From UBA7662 sp041688385 (GTDB taxonomy: Bacteria > Bacteroidota > Bacteroidia > UBA7662), in NCBI GenBank assembly GCA_041688385.1, contig JBDNIH010000213.1:1-32973 (forward strand): a stretch of 32,973 nt of DNA, read 5' to 3'. The position numbers and the translations under genes are program-made. The notes beneath the pieces were generated by a model. That model made no database searches and was not told where the DNA came from. It worked only from the letters and a program-made list of their open reading frames with translations. Shown here in pieces: positions 23,628-31,147 of the stretch (positions are counted from its first letter, which is position 1; each line of letters begins with the position of its first letter).

Positions 23628-23897
23628 TTATTTACGCAGACCGAGTTTTTCGATAATCGTACGGTAACGTGCGATATCGTTTGTTTGAAGGTAAGTCAAC
23701 AAGTCGCGGCGTTTACCTACCAACTTGATGAGGGACTGCTGTGTAGAGTAGTCCTTTTTGTTCTTTTTGAGATGTTCTGTCAGGTGCTTTATACGGGTCG
23801 AAAACAGGGCAATCTGGCTTTCTGCCATGCCTGTATTCGCGTCACTGCCGCCAAACTGGGCGAAAATCTCTTTTTTCTTTAAGGTATCCAGATACAT
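23628..23897 (-). CDS. rpsO: 30S ribosomal protein S15
   Basis: An 89-residue small-subunit protein that binds 16S rRNA and nucleates assembly of the platform. It shows the S15 core FGGSDANTGMAESQIALFSTRIKHLTEHLK, the conserved DYSTQQSLIKLVGKRRDLLTYL and the C-terminal YRTIIEKLGLRK. I chose the ATG at 23897 (MYLDTLKKKEIF) because it gives the standard 89-residue length; an in-frame GTG at 23924 would lie upstream of the predicted transcript start set by the promoter at 23926-23956. pnp follows after a terminator. Confidence 0.97.
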   Translation of the reverse strand: MYLDTLKKKEIFAQFGGSDANTGMAESQIALFSTRIKHLTEHLKKNKKDYSTQQSLIKLVGKRRDLLTYLQTNDIARYRTIIEKLGLRK

Positions 23898-23925
23898 CTT
23901 CTGTGTTTTATTCTTTTCGAGCACG

Positions 23926-23956
23926 CAAAAATAGTGCTTCCTTTTTAATTCACCAA
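23926..23956 (-). promoter_or_regulatory. Promoter of rpsO
   Basis: On the minus strand TTGG (23956-23953), a 19-base spacer, then TATTTTTG (23933-23926), a full TAnnTTTG match. The leader to the ATG at 23897 would be about 20 bases. Confidence 0.65.
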
Positions 23957-24802
23957 CTAGTTTTTCAATAGTCTGAACAACTGCGCCAGTTTTGCTTTGA
24001 GTTCGCGGCGATCGACGATAAAATCGAGGAAGCCTGAATCGAGTACCATCTCAGCGGATTGAAAACCTTTCGGTAAGTCTTTTTTGATGGTTTCTTTAAT
24101 TACACGTGGACCAGCAAAACCGATGAGGGCATTGGGTTCAGCGATATTGAAGTCGCCCAACATGGCAAAAGAGGCGGTTACACCTCCGGTAGTTGGGTCG
24201 GTCATGAGCGACACATACGGCACACCCTCTTTGGCCAATAAAGCGAGTTTTGCACTGGTTTTGGCCATTTGCATCAATGAATAGGCTGCTTCCATCATAC
24301 GGGCACCTCCTGATTTACTGATGATAAGCAGGGGCGATTTACGTTCCCGGGCTTTGTCGATGGCACGGGCAATTTTTTCGCCAACCACCGCACCCATGGA
24401 ACCGCCAATAAAATCGAAGTCCATGCAGGCTACAACCACTTCTTCGCCCTCTATGCTACCATAAGCGGTACGAATGGCATCTTTTAAACCCGTTTTTTCG
24501 ATGGTAGCCGTTAAGCGTGCATCGTAGGGTTTGGTATCGGTGAATTTGAGTGGATCGGCAGCGGTCATATTGGCGTCGAGCTCGGTGAACTGGTTGTTGT
24601 CGAACAACATTTCAAAATACTCCACCGAACCAATACGCGCATGGTAATTACAATGCACACAAACGTATTTGTTGAGCTTCAGATCTTTCGTCATCTGCGA
24701 CTTCTTACAGCTGGGGCATTTAAACCACAGACCATCGGGTACTTCTTTTTTCTCCTCGGTTGTGGTGGTTACACCAGCTGCTGAACGTTTAAACCAAGCC
24801 AT
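23957..24802 (-). CDS. accD: Acetyl-CoA carboxylase carboxyltransferase subunit beta
   Basis: A 281-residue subunit of the carboxyltransferase that makes malonyl-CoA for fatty acid synthesis, acting with AccA. The N-terminal zinc ribbon uses C29, C32, C48 and C51 (CPSC ... CVHC). The crotonase-fold core shows MDFDFIGGSMGAVVGEK, KSGGARMMEAAYSLMQMAK and DPTTGGVTASFAMLGD, the last two forming the oxyanion and CoA site. Length is normal. It starts 2 bases after the aldolase stop codon, so the two genes form a tight operon. Confidence 0.97.
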   Translation of the reverse strand: MAWFKRSAAGVTTTTEEKKEVPDGLWFKCPSCKKSQMTKDLKLNKYVCVHCNYHARIGSVEYFEMLFDNNQFTELDANMTAADPLKFTDTKPYDARLTATIEKTGLKDAIRTAYGSIEGEEVVVACMDFDFIGGSMGAVVGEKIARAIDKARERKSPLLIISKSGGARMMEAAYSLMQMAKTSAKLALLAKEGVPYVSLMTDPTTGGVTASFAMLGDFNIAEPNALIGFAGPRVIKETIKKDLPKGFQSAEMVLDSGFLDFIVDRRELKAKLAQLFRLLKN

Positions 24803-24804
24803 GC

Positions 24805-25863
24805 TTATGCGAGCTGAATGCTATTGTCGAGATAAACGTCTTGTACTGTATTCAGCAGCTCAACACCCTCTTTCATCGGTTTCTGGAATGCTTTACGCCC
24901 GAGTATCAAACCCGTTCCGCCAGCACGTTTGTTGATGACAGCTGTGGTAACTGCTTCGGCCATATCACTGGCACCTTTCGATTCTCCACCACTGTTGATT
25001 AGTCCGGCGCGGCCCATATAACAATTAGCTACTTGGTAGCGGCATAAATCGATTGGATGCTCGCTGGTAAGTTCTTCGTAAACTTTTTTATGGGTTTTAC
25101 CATGACCGGTGGCCAAATAACCGCCATTGTTGGTTGGTAATTTTTGTTTGATGATATCGGCTTGAATCGTTACACCTAAATGGTTGGCCTGACCGGTGAG
25201 ATCGGCAGAGGTGTGATAATCTACGCCATCTTTTTTGAACGCATTGTTGCGGGTGTAACACCATAAAACGGTCGCCATACCAAGTTCATGGGCCATTTCG
25301 AAAGCTTCTGATACTTCAATTATTTGACGGGTTGATTCCTCCGAACCAAAATAGATGGTGGCACCTACGGCCACAGCGCCCATATTCCATGCTTCCTTTA
25401 TGGTTCCAAACATGATTTGATCAAACTTATTCGGGTAGCTCAAAAATTCGTTGTGGTTGATTTTAACGATAAACGGGATTTTGTGCGCGTATTTGCGCGA
25501 CACCGAACCCAATACGCCATAAGTAGAAGCAACGGCATTACAACCGGATTCCATGGCGAGTTTTACGATATTTTCGCTGTCGAAATAAATAGGATTAGGG
25601 GCGAATGACGCACCCGCACTGTGTTCTATGCCTTGGTCAACCGGTAAAATAGAGAGGTAACCGCTGCCACCCAAACGACCATGTCCGTATAAGGTTTCCA
25701 TACTACGCAAGGTTTGGTTGTTGCGGTTGCTGTGCGACCAGATGCGGTCAACAAAATCACCACCGGGAGCATGTAACAACTCTTTCGAGATGGTTTTCGA
25801 CTGGTGACCTAACAGGTAGTCGGACTGTGCACCTAGAATTTCGCTGATTTTATGGTTTGCCAT
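24805..25863 (-). CDS. fbaB: Class I fructose-bisphosphate aldolase (archaeal/DhnA type)
   Basis: A 352-residue TIM-barrel aldolase of the DhnA/FbaB family, cleaving fructose-1,6-bisphosphate through a Schiff base without metal. It shows LSILPVDQGIEHSAG, FIVKINHNEF, the conserved TSADLTGQANHLGVTIQADI with the adjoining IKQKLP (the likely Schiff-base lysine region), and the phosphate-binding LINSGGESKGASD and RAGGTGLILGRKAF. The ATG at 25863 (MANHKISEILG) was preferred over an upstream in-frame start at 25902, because the -7 box CAAAGCTA (minus TAGCTTTG, 25902-25909) would overlap that one. It leads an operon with accD. Confidence 0.92.
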   Translation of the reverse strand: MANHKISEILGAQSDYLLGHQSKTISKELLHAPGGDFVDRIWSHSNRNNQTLRSMETLYGHGRLGGSGYLSILPVDQGIEHSAGASFAPNPIYFDSENIVKLAMESGCNAVASTYGVLGSVSRKYAHKIPFIVKINHNEFLSYPNKFDQIMFGTIKEAWNMGAVAVGATIYFGSEESTRQIIEVSEAFEMAHELGMATVLWCYTRNNAFKKDGVDYHTSADLTGQANHLGVTIQADIIKQKLPTNNGGYLATGHGKTHKKVYEELTSEHPIDLCRYQVANCYMGRAGLINSGGESKGASDMAEAVTTAVINKRAGGTGLILGRKAFQKPMKEGVELLNTVQDVYLDNSIQLA

Positions 25864-25901
25864 GGCTTGATTTGTAGATTTGGTTTTTTTACGACAAGGC
25901 A

Positions 25902-25909
25902 CAAAGCTA
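25902..25909 (-). promoter_or_regulatory. Promoter -7 box of the fbaB-accD operon
   Basis: Minus strand TAGCTTTG is a full TAnnTTTG match, 39 bases before the fbaB ATG. Its -33 side falls inside the 35-bp direct repeat and has no clear TTTG. Confidence 0.45.
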
Positions 25910-25943
25910 AAGGAAAATTTTAATTGGACACCGTATCAAAGCA
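25909..25943. repeat. 35-bp direct repeat, left copy
   Basis: Identical over all 35 positions to 28495-28529, same orientation; the flanking bases differ on both sides. The core reads TTAATTGGACACCGTATC. It lies between fbaB and the propeller gene and bounds a 2551-bp segment together with the right copy. Confidence 0.9.
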
Positions 25944-26203
25944 GTGCATTACTATTTCAAGCCTGGAAGCCATGTTGAGAGCTACCTGTTACGGCTCAGG
26001 TAAGCTGGGTGCCCAATTCGCCCGATTAGTGGCCATATTGCTAGATCATAGTCCAGATTTCGCCATAAAACGTTTCCCTACCAGCCCCTAGGACATCTTG
26101 GGGTCATTGAGTGCATTTGCAGTCACGATAGAGGAATGTACAAAGTTAAACCCTGCTAATGAATGTAACAGCCATTGAAACAGAAATTGCTCTTGAGATT
26201 AAA

Positions 26204-27430
26204 TCAATTTAGCTTATAGGTATATATTGTAAATGCTTCCGGCCCCACCTCTTGGGTATAAAACAGGGCAGGATCGGCATATTTCGAGGGGAGGAAAAAT
26301 TTGCCTCGGAAAGGAAACGGGCCATCGTAAATGACTTTGTTTGCTTTATAATCTATTAGCTGAACATAGTTCTGTTTATTTTTAAGTATCTCCATTTGTT
26401 CCAATTTCCTCGTGGTAGGGGCAACACATTCCTTGCTGTTTTCAACAATTGTAACCGTTTCGTACGACCGATACAAAGTTGAATCAACGGCAGCTTGGCG
26501 GTAAATTCTATAGCAGAGATTGGTTGCATTAAGCAACTTCATATGGAAATATTGATATGAAGCTATGGAGTGACTATTATAATCTTCGGTATTGAGGTAG
26601 GGTGCGTTGGTAACTGGCACTTCTGCCTGGGTAATATTAATGAATTTACCAGGCAGGTATAAAGTGTGGGTTGTCTGGTTATCTGTATCGTAGCGAAAGA
26701 TGGCATGACTTAAATGCTGCGTATACAACACCTGACCACTTTCATCCACAGCAAAATAATTCGTCTTACTATGGAAGTAAAATTGCTGCTGGTACAATTG
26801 ATCGAAGAAGCCGAAAGAATGAATAATTTTACCCTTACGATTGACTTCTGCAATTAAATCCTGACGATCAAAATACGCTTTAGCCTTTTCCTGCTGCTTT
26901 ACAAGTTTTAGCTCCGGCGAGGATTGCTCAATACTCAGAAAAAAGCTATTTCTTCTCTCGTTGTATGCAAAGTTGATTCTACCCGAAAGCCAAACCTTCG
27001 GCCACATTGCATTTATTTTAACGGAATTTATCCTGCGTCCTTGAAGATCATATTCCGTAATCAGTCGCATATTCCTTTGGATGGTATAAACGCCACTTTT
27101 ACTGACGTCGAATAGCATAATAGGAGCCACCTCCTTTTCCAGCTCATTTTGTATGAACGGCTTGATGGAGCCGGTTTTTAAGTCCAGTACATATAACTCA
27201 CCCTTTTCAGCCGTCAAAAAAAATACGAGCGAATCCACGCGAAGCATTTGCGCAATTGTAGGCTTTAGGTGGGCGAATGGCGTATTCAAAAAGGAATACT
27301 GAACACTATCTACCATTAAGGGTGTTGCAGATACTTGTGCCCATGAACTGGTTTGAAATAAAACAAAAACCAGAGCAATAAAAAAAACACTGCTCTGGGG
27401 TTTTTCCGCTTTTGTGAAATTACGAGCCAT
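26204..27430 (-). CDS. Secreted protein, probable six-bladed beta-propeller (DUF4221/BF3164-like)
   Basis: A 408-residue exported protein from the ATG at 27430 (MARNFTKAEKPQSSVFF); this start gives a signal peptide ending SSWAQ, while an upstream start at 27499 would bury it. The mature chain has repeated beta-strand units of the form 'V-[DE]-x-[ST/G]-G-x-[VI]-[LI]-Y' (such as NYFAVDESGQVLYTQHLS and LYVLDLKTGSIKPF), suggesting a propeller related to the Bacteroidota DUF4221 or BF3164 groups. The family name is tentative. It begins 2 bases after the stop of the broken lipoprotein gene upstream, so the two formed one operon. It lies in the AT-richer, repeat-bounded segment, so it was probably acquired. 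There are no catalytic motifs. Confidence 0.6.
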   Translation of the reverse strand: MARNFTKAEKPQSSVFFIALVFVLFQTSSWAQVSATPLMVDSVQYSFLNTPFAHLKPTIAQMLRVDSLVFFLTAEKGELYVLDLKTGSIKPFIQNELEKEVAPIMLFDVSKSGVYTIQRNMRLITEYDLQGRRINSVKINAMWPKVWLSGRINFAYNERRNSFFLSIEQSSPELKLVKQQEKAKAYFDRQDLIAEVNRKGKIIHSFGFFDQLYQQQFYFHSKTNYFAVDESGQVLYTQHLSHAIFRYDTDNQTTHTLYLPGKFINITQAEVPVTNAPYLNTEDYNSHSIASYQYFHMKLLNATNLCYRIYRQAAVDSTLYRSYETVTIVENSKECVAPTTRKLEQMEILKNKQNYVQLIDYKANKVIYDGPFPFRGKFFLPSKYADPALFYTQEVGPEAFTIYTYKLN

Positions 27431-27432
27431 TT

Positions 27433-28271
27433 TTAGCAGCCTAGACAAGTTCCTGTATCGCAATCGCCTTGAAAATTTGATCTTCCACATCTTCCACATG
27501 CACCTTTGTTAACACAATTCCCCATTGAAGAATGCCATTCATCACCATTACCATCCGACCATGTCCGATCTCTAGTGCATTCACGCCAAGACCAAGGAAG
27601 AGCAGCATATTCAGTCCCATCTTCAGAATCAAAACTAACAAACAAAACGGGCTGATTTTGTGCTATTTCTTCGGTTAGAGTCAAATTAGTGACTTGTCAT
27701 GAAGATACTGAAAATACATCTAACTCTGATAACTGTGATATTGGTTGAAATTGAGATGTAATTACTGGTTGATTATCATAATTTATGATGTTCGTAAATG
27801 GCACGTAAATAAAAATATTATACACTCTGTTGTTAATCGTTAACTTTTTAAATATACTTCCTAACTGGTCAATCTGAGCTTGGCTATATCCTTGCTGAAA
27901 TAGTGAATTTTCCATTAAATTCAACAGATTGATGTTGTTGGCACTTAATTCAACTTCCAGATCACTTAGGCAAATAACTTCATCATTAATTGTTTCTGAT
28001 ACAACCGAATAAATAGTTTGCATTACAGAAGTATCTGAAGTTAGATGAATTAGAGAATTAGTGATTAAATCCAAATTTTGTTCCAGTGAAAAATATTGAT
28101 TCGTTGAAAAGGCAGAAGGTAAGGTAGTGTTGACTCGCCTTCGGGCGGTAATTCATTTTGATTTTCATTTCGTCCTAAGCTTTCCGAGAAACTAGATTGG
28201 TTCTTTTTACATCCATTTAATGATGTCATTACAATGCCCTATAAAAATATGCTACTAATTACTTTTTTCAT
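27433..28271 (-). pseudogene. Broken lipoprotein gene with a cysteine-rich C-terminus
   Basis: From the ATG at 28271 the frame reads MKKVISSIFL, a TAG (28239-28241), then GIVMTSLNGCKKNQSS: a lipoprotein signal with lipobox LNGC interrupted by a stop. It continues to about 28140, where a frameshift is needed to enter a frame that runs NLDLITNSLIHLTSD through VYNIFIYVPFTNIIN to DVFSVSS, then TGA (27697-27699). The same frame stays open past the TGA as QVTNLTLTEEIAQNQP to the end at 27433. The last 30 residues carry seven cysteines (CVNKGACGRC, then GDCDTGTCLGC). The whole would be a lipoprotein of about 275 residues, resembling from memory a Bacteroidota family with a 'YVPF..N' strand and a 'TEE.A..NPV.V.S' strand. 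Three lesions make it a pseudogene unless they are sequencing errors. It is coupled to the propeller gene. Confidence 0.55.
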
Positions 28272-28293
28272 CTCTCAAATTTAAAAGTTTAAA

Positions 28294-28301
28294 CAAAGCT
28301 A
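28294..28301 (-). promoter_or_regulatory. Promoter -7 box of the broken lipoprotein / propeller operon
   Basis: Minus strand TAGCTTTG is a full TAnnTTTG match, 23 bases before the ATG at 28271. The decamer containing it (TTTAGCTTTG on the minus strand) also occurs at the fbaB -7 box. Confidence 0.45.
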
Positions 28302-28494
28302 AATAACCCTAATGTTTTTCACAATAGACCGTGCATGTTAATAAAAATCTAATATTCATTCTTGCTTTTGACTCTTGAAACATTATTTTCCTTTATTGAG
28401 AGTCTTAGCAACAAATATCAGACGAAGTGACGTAATGGGTGAGTCTTCAATATCTTATTTTCAGCAAACGGGCGTAGATTTAGCATATAATATC

Positions 28495-28529
28495 AAAGGA
28501 AAATTTTAATTGGACACCGTATCAAAGCA
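28495..28529. repeat. 35-bp direct repeat, right copy
   Basis: Exact copy of 25909-25943. This copy includes the TTG start codon and first codons of the GNAT gene (28510), so the boundary of the inserted segment falls at the 5' end of that gene. Confidence 0.9.
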
Positions 28530-28956
28530 TATTGAAGTGGTTGAAGTACTCAACCAGGCTACACTCGAAATTGTATTTGCCATTCGAAAGCAAGTTTTTG
28601 TGGTTGAACAGCAAGTAGACCCCGAAGAAGAGTACGATGAATTTGAAGGCAGTTCCCGCCACTTTTTACTCCGTGTAGCTGGTGAAGGCGTGGCTACCGG
28701 TCGTTTTCGCCGCACCGATAAGGGCTGGAAAATCGAACGTATGGCGGTACTCGAAGCACATCGTGGGAAAAACCATGGCGCACGAGTGCTCGACACCATG
28801 TTGGCGGCCCTTCCATCTGACGGCCGAACCATTTATTTACATGCTCAAGAACATGCGCTGCAATTTTATCTCAAAAAAGGGTTTAGGGCAGTTGGTGAAC
28901 GTTTTTGGGAGGCGAATATTCCGCATTTTACGATGGAGATACAACGCGCTGAGTAG
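28510..28956 (+). CDS. GNAT-family N-acetyltransferase
   Basis: A 148-residue acetyltransferase of the ElaA/YjcF-like GNAT group. It shows FAIRKQVFVVEQQVDPEEEYDEFEG (typical substrate-side segment), a central beta hairpin with RFRRTDKGWKIERMAVLEAHRG, the acetyl-CoA loop RGKNHGARVLDTML, and the final YLKKGFRAVGERFWEANIPHFTM. The start is a TTG preceded at once by an in-frame TAA; no ATG is available upstream, and the first six codons lie in the 35-bp repeat. Its original promoter region appears to have been replaced by the inserted segment. The substrate is unknown. Confidence 0.85.
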   Translation: MDTVSKHIEVVEVLNQATLEIVFAIRKQVFVVEQQVDPEEEYDEFEGSSRHFLLRVAGEGVATGRFRRTDKGWKIERMAVLEAHRGKNHGARVLDTMLAALPSDGRTIYLHAQEHALQFYLKKGFRAVGERFWEANIPHFTMEIQRAE

Positions 28957-29059
28957 TTGATATACAAACCAATATACAGCTAGCCGGGCACACTATACAT
29001 TTCAATATACAACAAGGCGTATTGATATTAATGTTAAAAAGGAACATGGAAATTCAACC

Positions 29060-31147
29060 ATGCGCCCTGTTTTACCCTTCGATTGGCGAGAAGTACCTTT
29101 TGTACGCCTACTGCTGCCCTTGCTATTGGGATTTGTTTTTAGTAAGTGGGTAGCGCTCACACTGCTTTATGCTTGTTTAGGCATAGCATTTAGTGTTGGC
29201 TTGCAGCAATGGTATCAAATAAGCCCTTTATGCAGTCGGTGGAATTGGCGATTTGTGCCAGGTATTTTATTTTTCATCTCCTTTTTGCTTTTAGGGACAG
29301 CTCTTCCGCGTTGGAAAGATACAGGCCAACGAACAGATCATATTCGATTTTACCAAGGTGAAGCACATTCATCTAGCTGGCTACTGGTACGTATTACCGA
29401 AACCCCAGAACAAAAAGCCAAAAGCATCAAATTACTAGCCGAAGCGCGCTGGTTGCAAGCTGTTGATAGCCGTATTGCCGTATCAGGAAAGGTTTTGCTG
29501 TATTTGCAGACGGATATCCTTGCGCCCAAGCTCCAGCCGGGCGATTTCATCTGGTTACCCAATCGTTTTCAAACGCCTGAAGGTCCCGCCAATCCGGGTG
29601 CTTTCGACTACCGTAATTATCTGTTACAGCAGCAAATTTATGTGCAAGCTTATGTGCAGTCGGGCCGCTGGAAAAAAGCCGGGAAAGACCGTAACGGTCG
29701 ACTCAAGGATCTGGCATTACAGCTCAGAACACATGCTTTGCTGCAATTACACCGCTACCTTGGTCGTGGCCCAGAAAGTGGTTTGGCTGCAGCCCTCATT
29801 TTTGGGTATCGTGCCGAATTGCCACCACAATTGGTTCAGGCTTACGCCAATAGTGGAGCCATACATGTTTTGGCGGTATCTGGTTTGCATACCGGCATTT
29901 TATACGTACTGCTTCAGGCGTGTTTCAAACCGCTGCGTCGCATTCGGAAATTGCGTTTTTTGCCTCCCATTATGGTGTTATTAGGTTTGTGGGCCTATGC
30001 TTTGGTAGCAGGTTTGCCCCCTTCGGTAAACCGAGCAGCAACCATGTGTAGTTTTATGGTGATTGCCAGTGAAATCAAACGCAAAACCCTAATTTATAAT
30101 ACACTCGCTGCTACCGCCTTTTTGTTGCTGCTGCTGAATCCGGCTTGGTTGTATTTTGTCGGTTTTCAACTTTCCTTTTTTGCTGTTTTGGGCATCGTAT
30201 TTCTGCAAAAACGTATTTATAGTTGGTGGACTGTGCGCAACAAATTCATCGACTACCTCTGGCAACTGACGGCAGTTGCGTTGTCGGCACAAATACTTAC
30301 GATGCCGCTGGGTTTGTATTATTTCCATCAATTCCCAACCTACTTCTGGCTAAGTAACTGGCTAGTGATTCCTTTGGCTACGGTACTTTTGGGTGGTGGT
30401 TTATTGTTGCTCGCGCTTTCGCCGCTGCCCATGGTGGCTGGCTACTTGGGTAAACTTTTACATTGGCTTATTTATTGGCAAAACAAATTGATTGTGGGTA
30501 TCGACCAGCTACCGGCAGCGGTTTGGTCCGGTTGGTCGTTAAGTTTCCCCATGCTTGTTTTTTTATTTTTGCTGATTTTATCAGCCAGCATTTGGTTGAT
30601 TTATCAGCACAAAGTTGCCTTCTGGTCGGCTTGGACTGCTGCCCTGCTTCTCTGCTTTTTGGCTTTTCAGCAGCACTGGCGCTGGGAGAATCAGTACCAA
30701 TTCACACTTTACCATCTCCCCAAACAAACTGCCTTTTCGGTTATTGCTGGCAGGCAGGCGTTATGGTATGGTTTCGAGGCAGCAGCAGACCGGCGTTTTG
30801 TACAACAAGCCCACCTCTTGCAGTCGGGGATTTTGCAATCCGACTACCCAATACAAGACACTATAAGTGGCCTTATTTGCGTAAATGATCTAAAAATATT
30901 GCGTTTAACCAAACAAAACCACAGCCGGATTAAACATCCGGGCCCCTTAAAAATCGACTATTTGCTGATTAGCGGTCAGCCTTATATCGACACCACCGGA
31001 CTTCGACAGCGACTCGAAGTGAAACGTATACTATTAGATGGCAGCAATTCCCGCTATTATTGTAGTAAGACCCTGCCCAAGTTGAAAGCTGCCGGATTTG
31101 AAGTTAGCTGCACCTGGGAAGAGGGCGCCTTAATTTTTCCGCTATGA
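29060..31147 (+). CDS. comEC: ComEC/Rec2-family competence membrane protein
   Basis: A 695-residue polytopic membrane protein; ComEC forms the inner-membrane channel for single-stranded DNA in natural transformation. It has N-terminal helices, a DUF4131-like soluble part (about 80-215, an OB-like fold with SGKVLLYLQTD and LQPGDFIWL), then the Competence domain (about 235-520) with the hallmark HVLAVSGLHTGILY and GLPPSVNRAATMCSF. The C-terminal part lacks the HxHxDH metal motif of the metallo-beta-lactamase domain found in longer ComEC proteins; only a reduced domain remains, with LLISGQPYIDT. Its stop overlaps the start of the crotonase gene by 4 bases (ATGA), so the genes are translationally coupled. 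Confidence 0.9.
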   Translation: MRPVLPFDWREVPFVRLLLPLLLGFVFSKWVALTLLYACLGIAFSVGLQQWYQISPLCSRWNWRFVPGILFFISFLLLGTALPRWKDTGQRTDHIRFYQGEAHSSSWLLVRITETPEQKAKSIKLLAEARWLQAVDSRIAVSGKVLLYLQTDILAPKLQPGDFIWLPNRFQTPEGPANPGAFDYRNYLLQQQIYVQAYVQSGRWKKAGKDRNGRLKDLALQLRTHALLQLHRYLGRGPESGLAAALIFGYRAELPPQLVQAYANSGAIHVLAVSGLHTGILYVLLQACFKPLRRIRKLRFLPPIMVLLGLWAYALVAGLPPSVNRAATMCSFMVIASEIKRKTLIYNTLAATAFLLLLLNPAWLYFVGFQLSFFAVLGIVFLQKRIYSWWTVRNKFIDYLWQLTAVALSAQILTMPLGLYYFHQFPTYFWLSNWLVIPLATVLLGGGLLLLALSPLPMVAGYLGKLLHWLIYWQNKLIVGIDQLPAAVWSGWSLSFPMLVFLFLLILSASIWLIYQHKVAFWSAWTAALLLCFLAFQQHWRWENQYQFTLYHLPKQTAFSVIAGRQALWYGFEAAADRRFVQQAHLLQSGILQSDYPIQDTISGLICVNDLKILRLTKQNHSRIKHPGPLKIDYLLISGQPYIDTTGLRQRLEVKRILLDGSNSRYYCSKTLPKLKAAGFEVSCTWEEGALIFPL

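Larger units (their letters stand above)
25864..26203. other. Intergenic region upstream of fbaB, at the left end of the repeat-bounded segment
   Basis: Holds the fbaB -7 box, the left 35-bp repeat, and about 260 bases with no gene. From the TTG that starts the GNAT gene in the other repeat copy, a frame is open here for 55 codons (to TAG at 26089), but its sequence after the repeat is unrelated to GNAT and matches nothing I know. Confidence 0.45.

Noticed and set aside
23898..23924. A GTG start nine codons upstream for rpsO.
   Set aside because: It would lie before the predicted transcript start, and the ATG at 23897 gives the standard 89-residue S15.
25924..26091. A 55-codon frame starting at the same TTG as the GNAT gene in the left repeat copy.
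   Set aside because: After the repeat the sequence is unrelated to GNAT and has no recognisable feature; probably a chance frame.
27431..27499. Longer N-terminus for the propeller protein starting at 27499.
   Set aside because: It overlaps the end of the upstream frame and would put 23 basic residues before the signal peptide; the start at 27430 is 2 bases after the upstream stop.
28340..28412. An inverted repeat GACTCT ... AGAGTC near the right end of the AT-rich segment.
   Set aside because: Only six perfect pairs with a long loop; expected by chance in AT-rich DNA.
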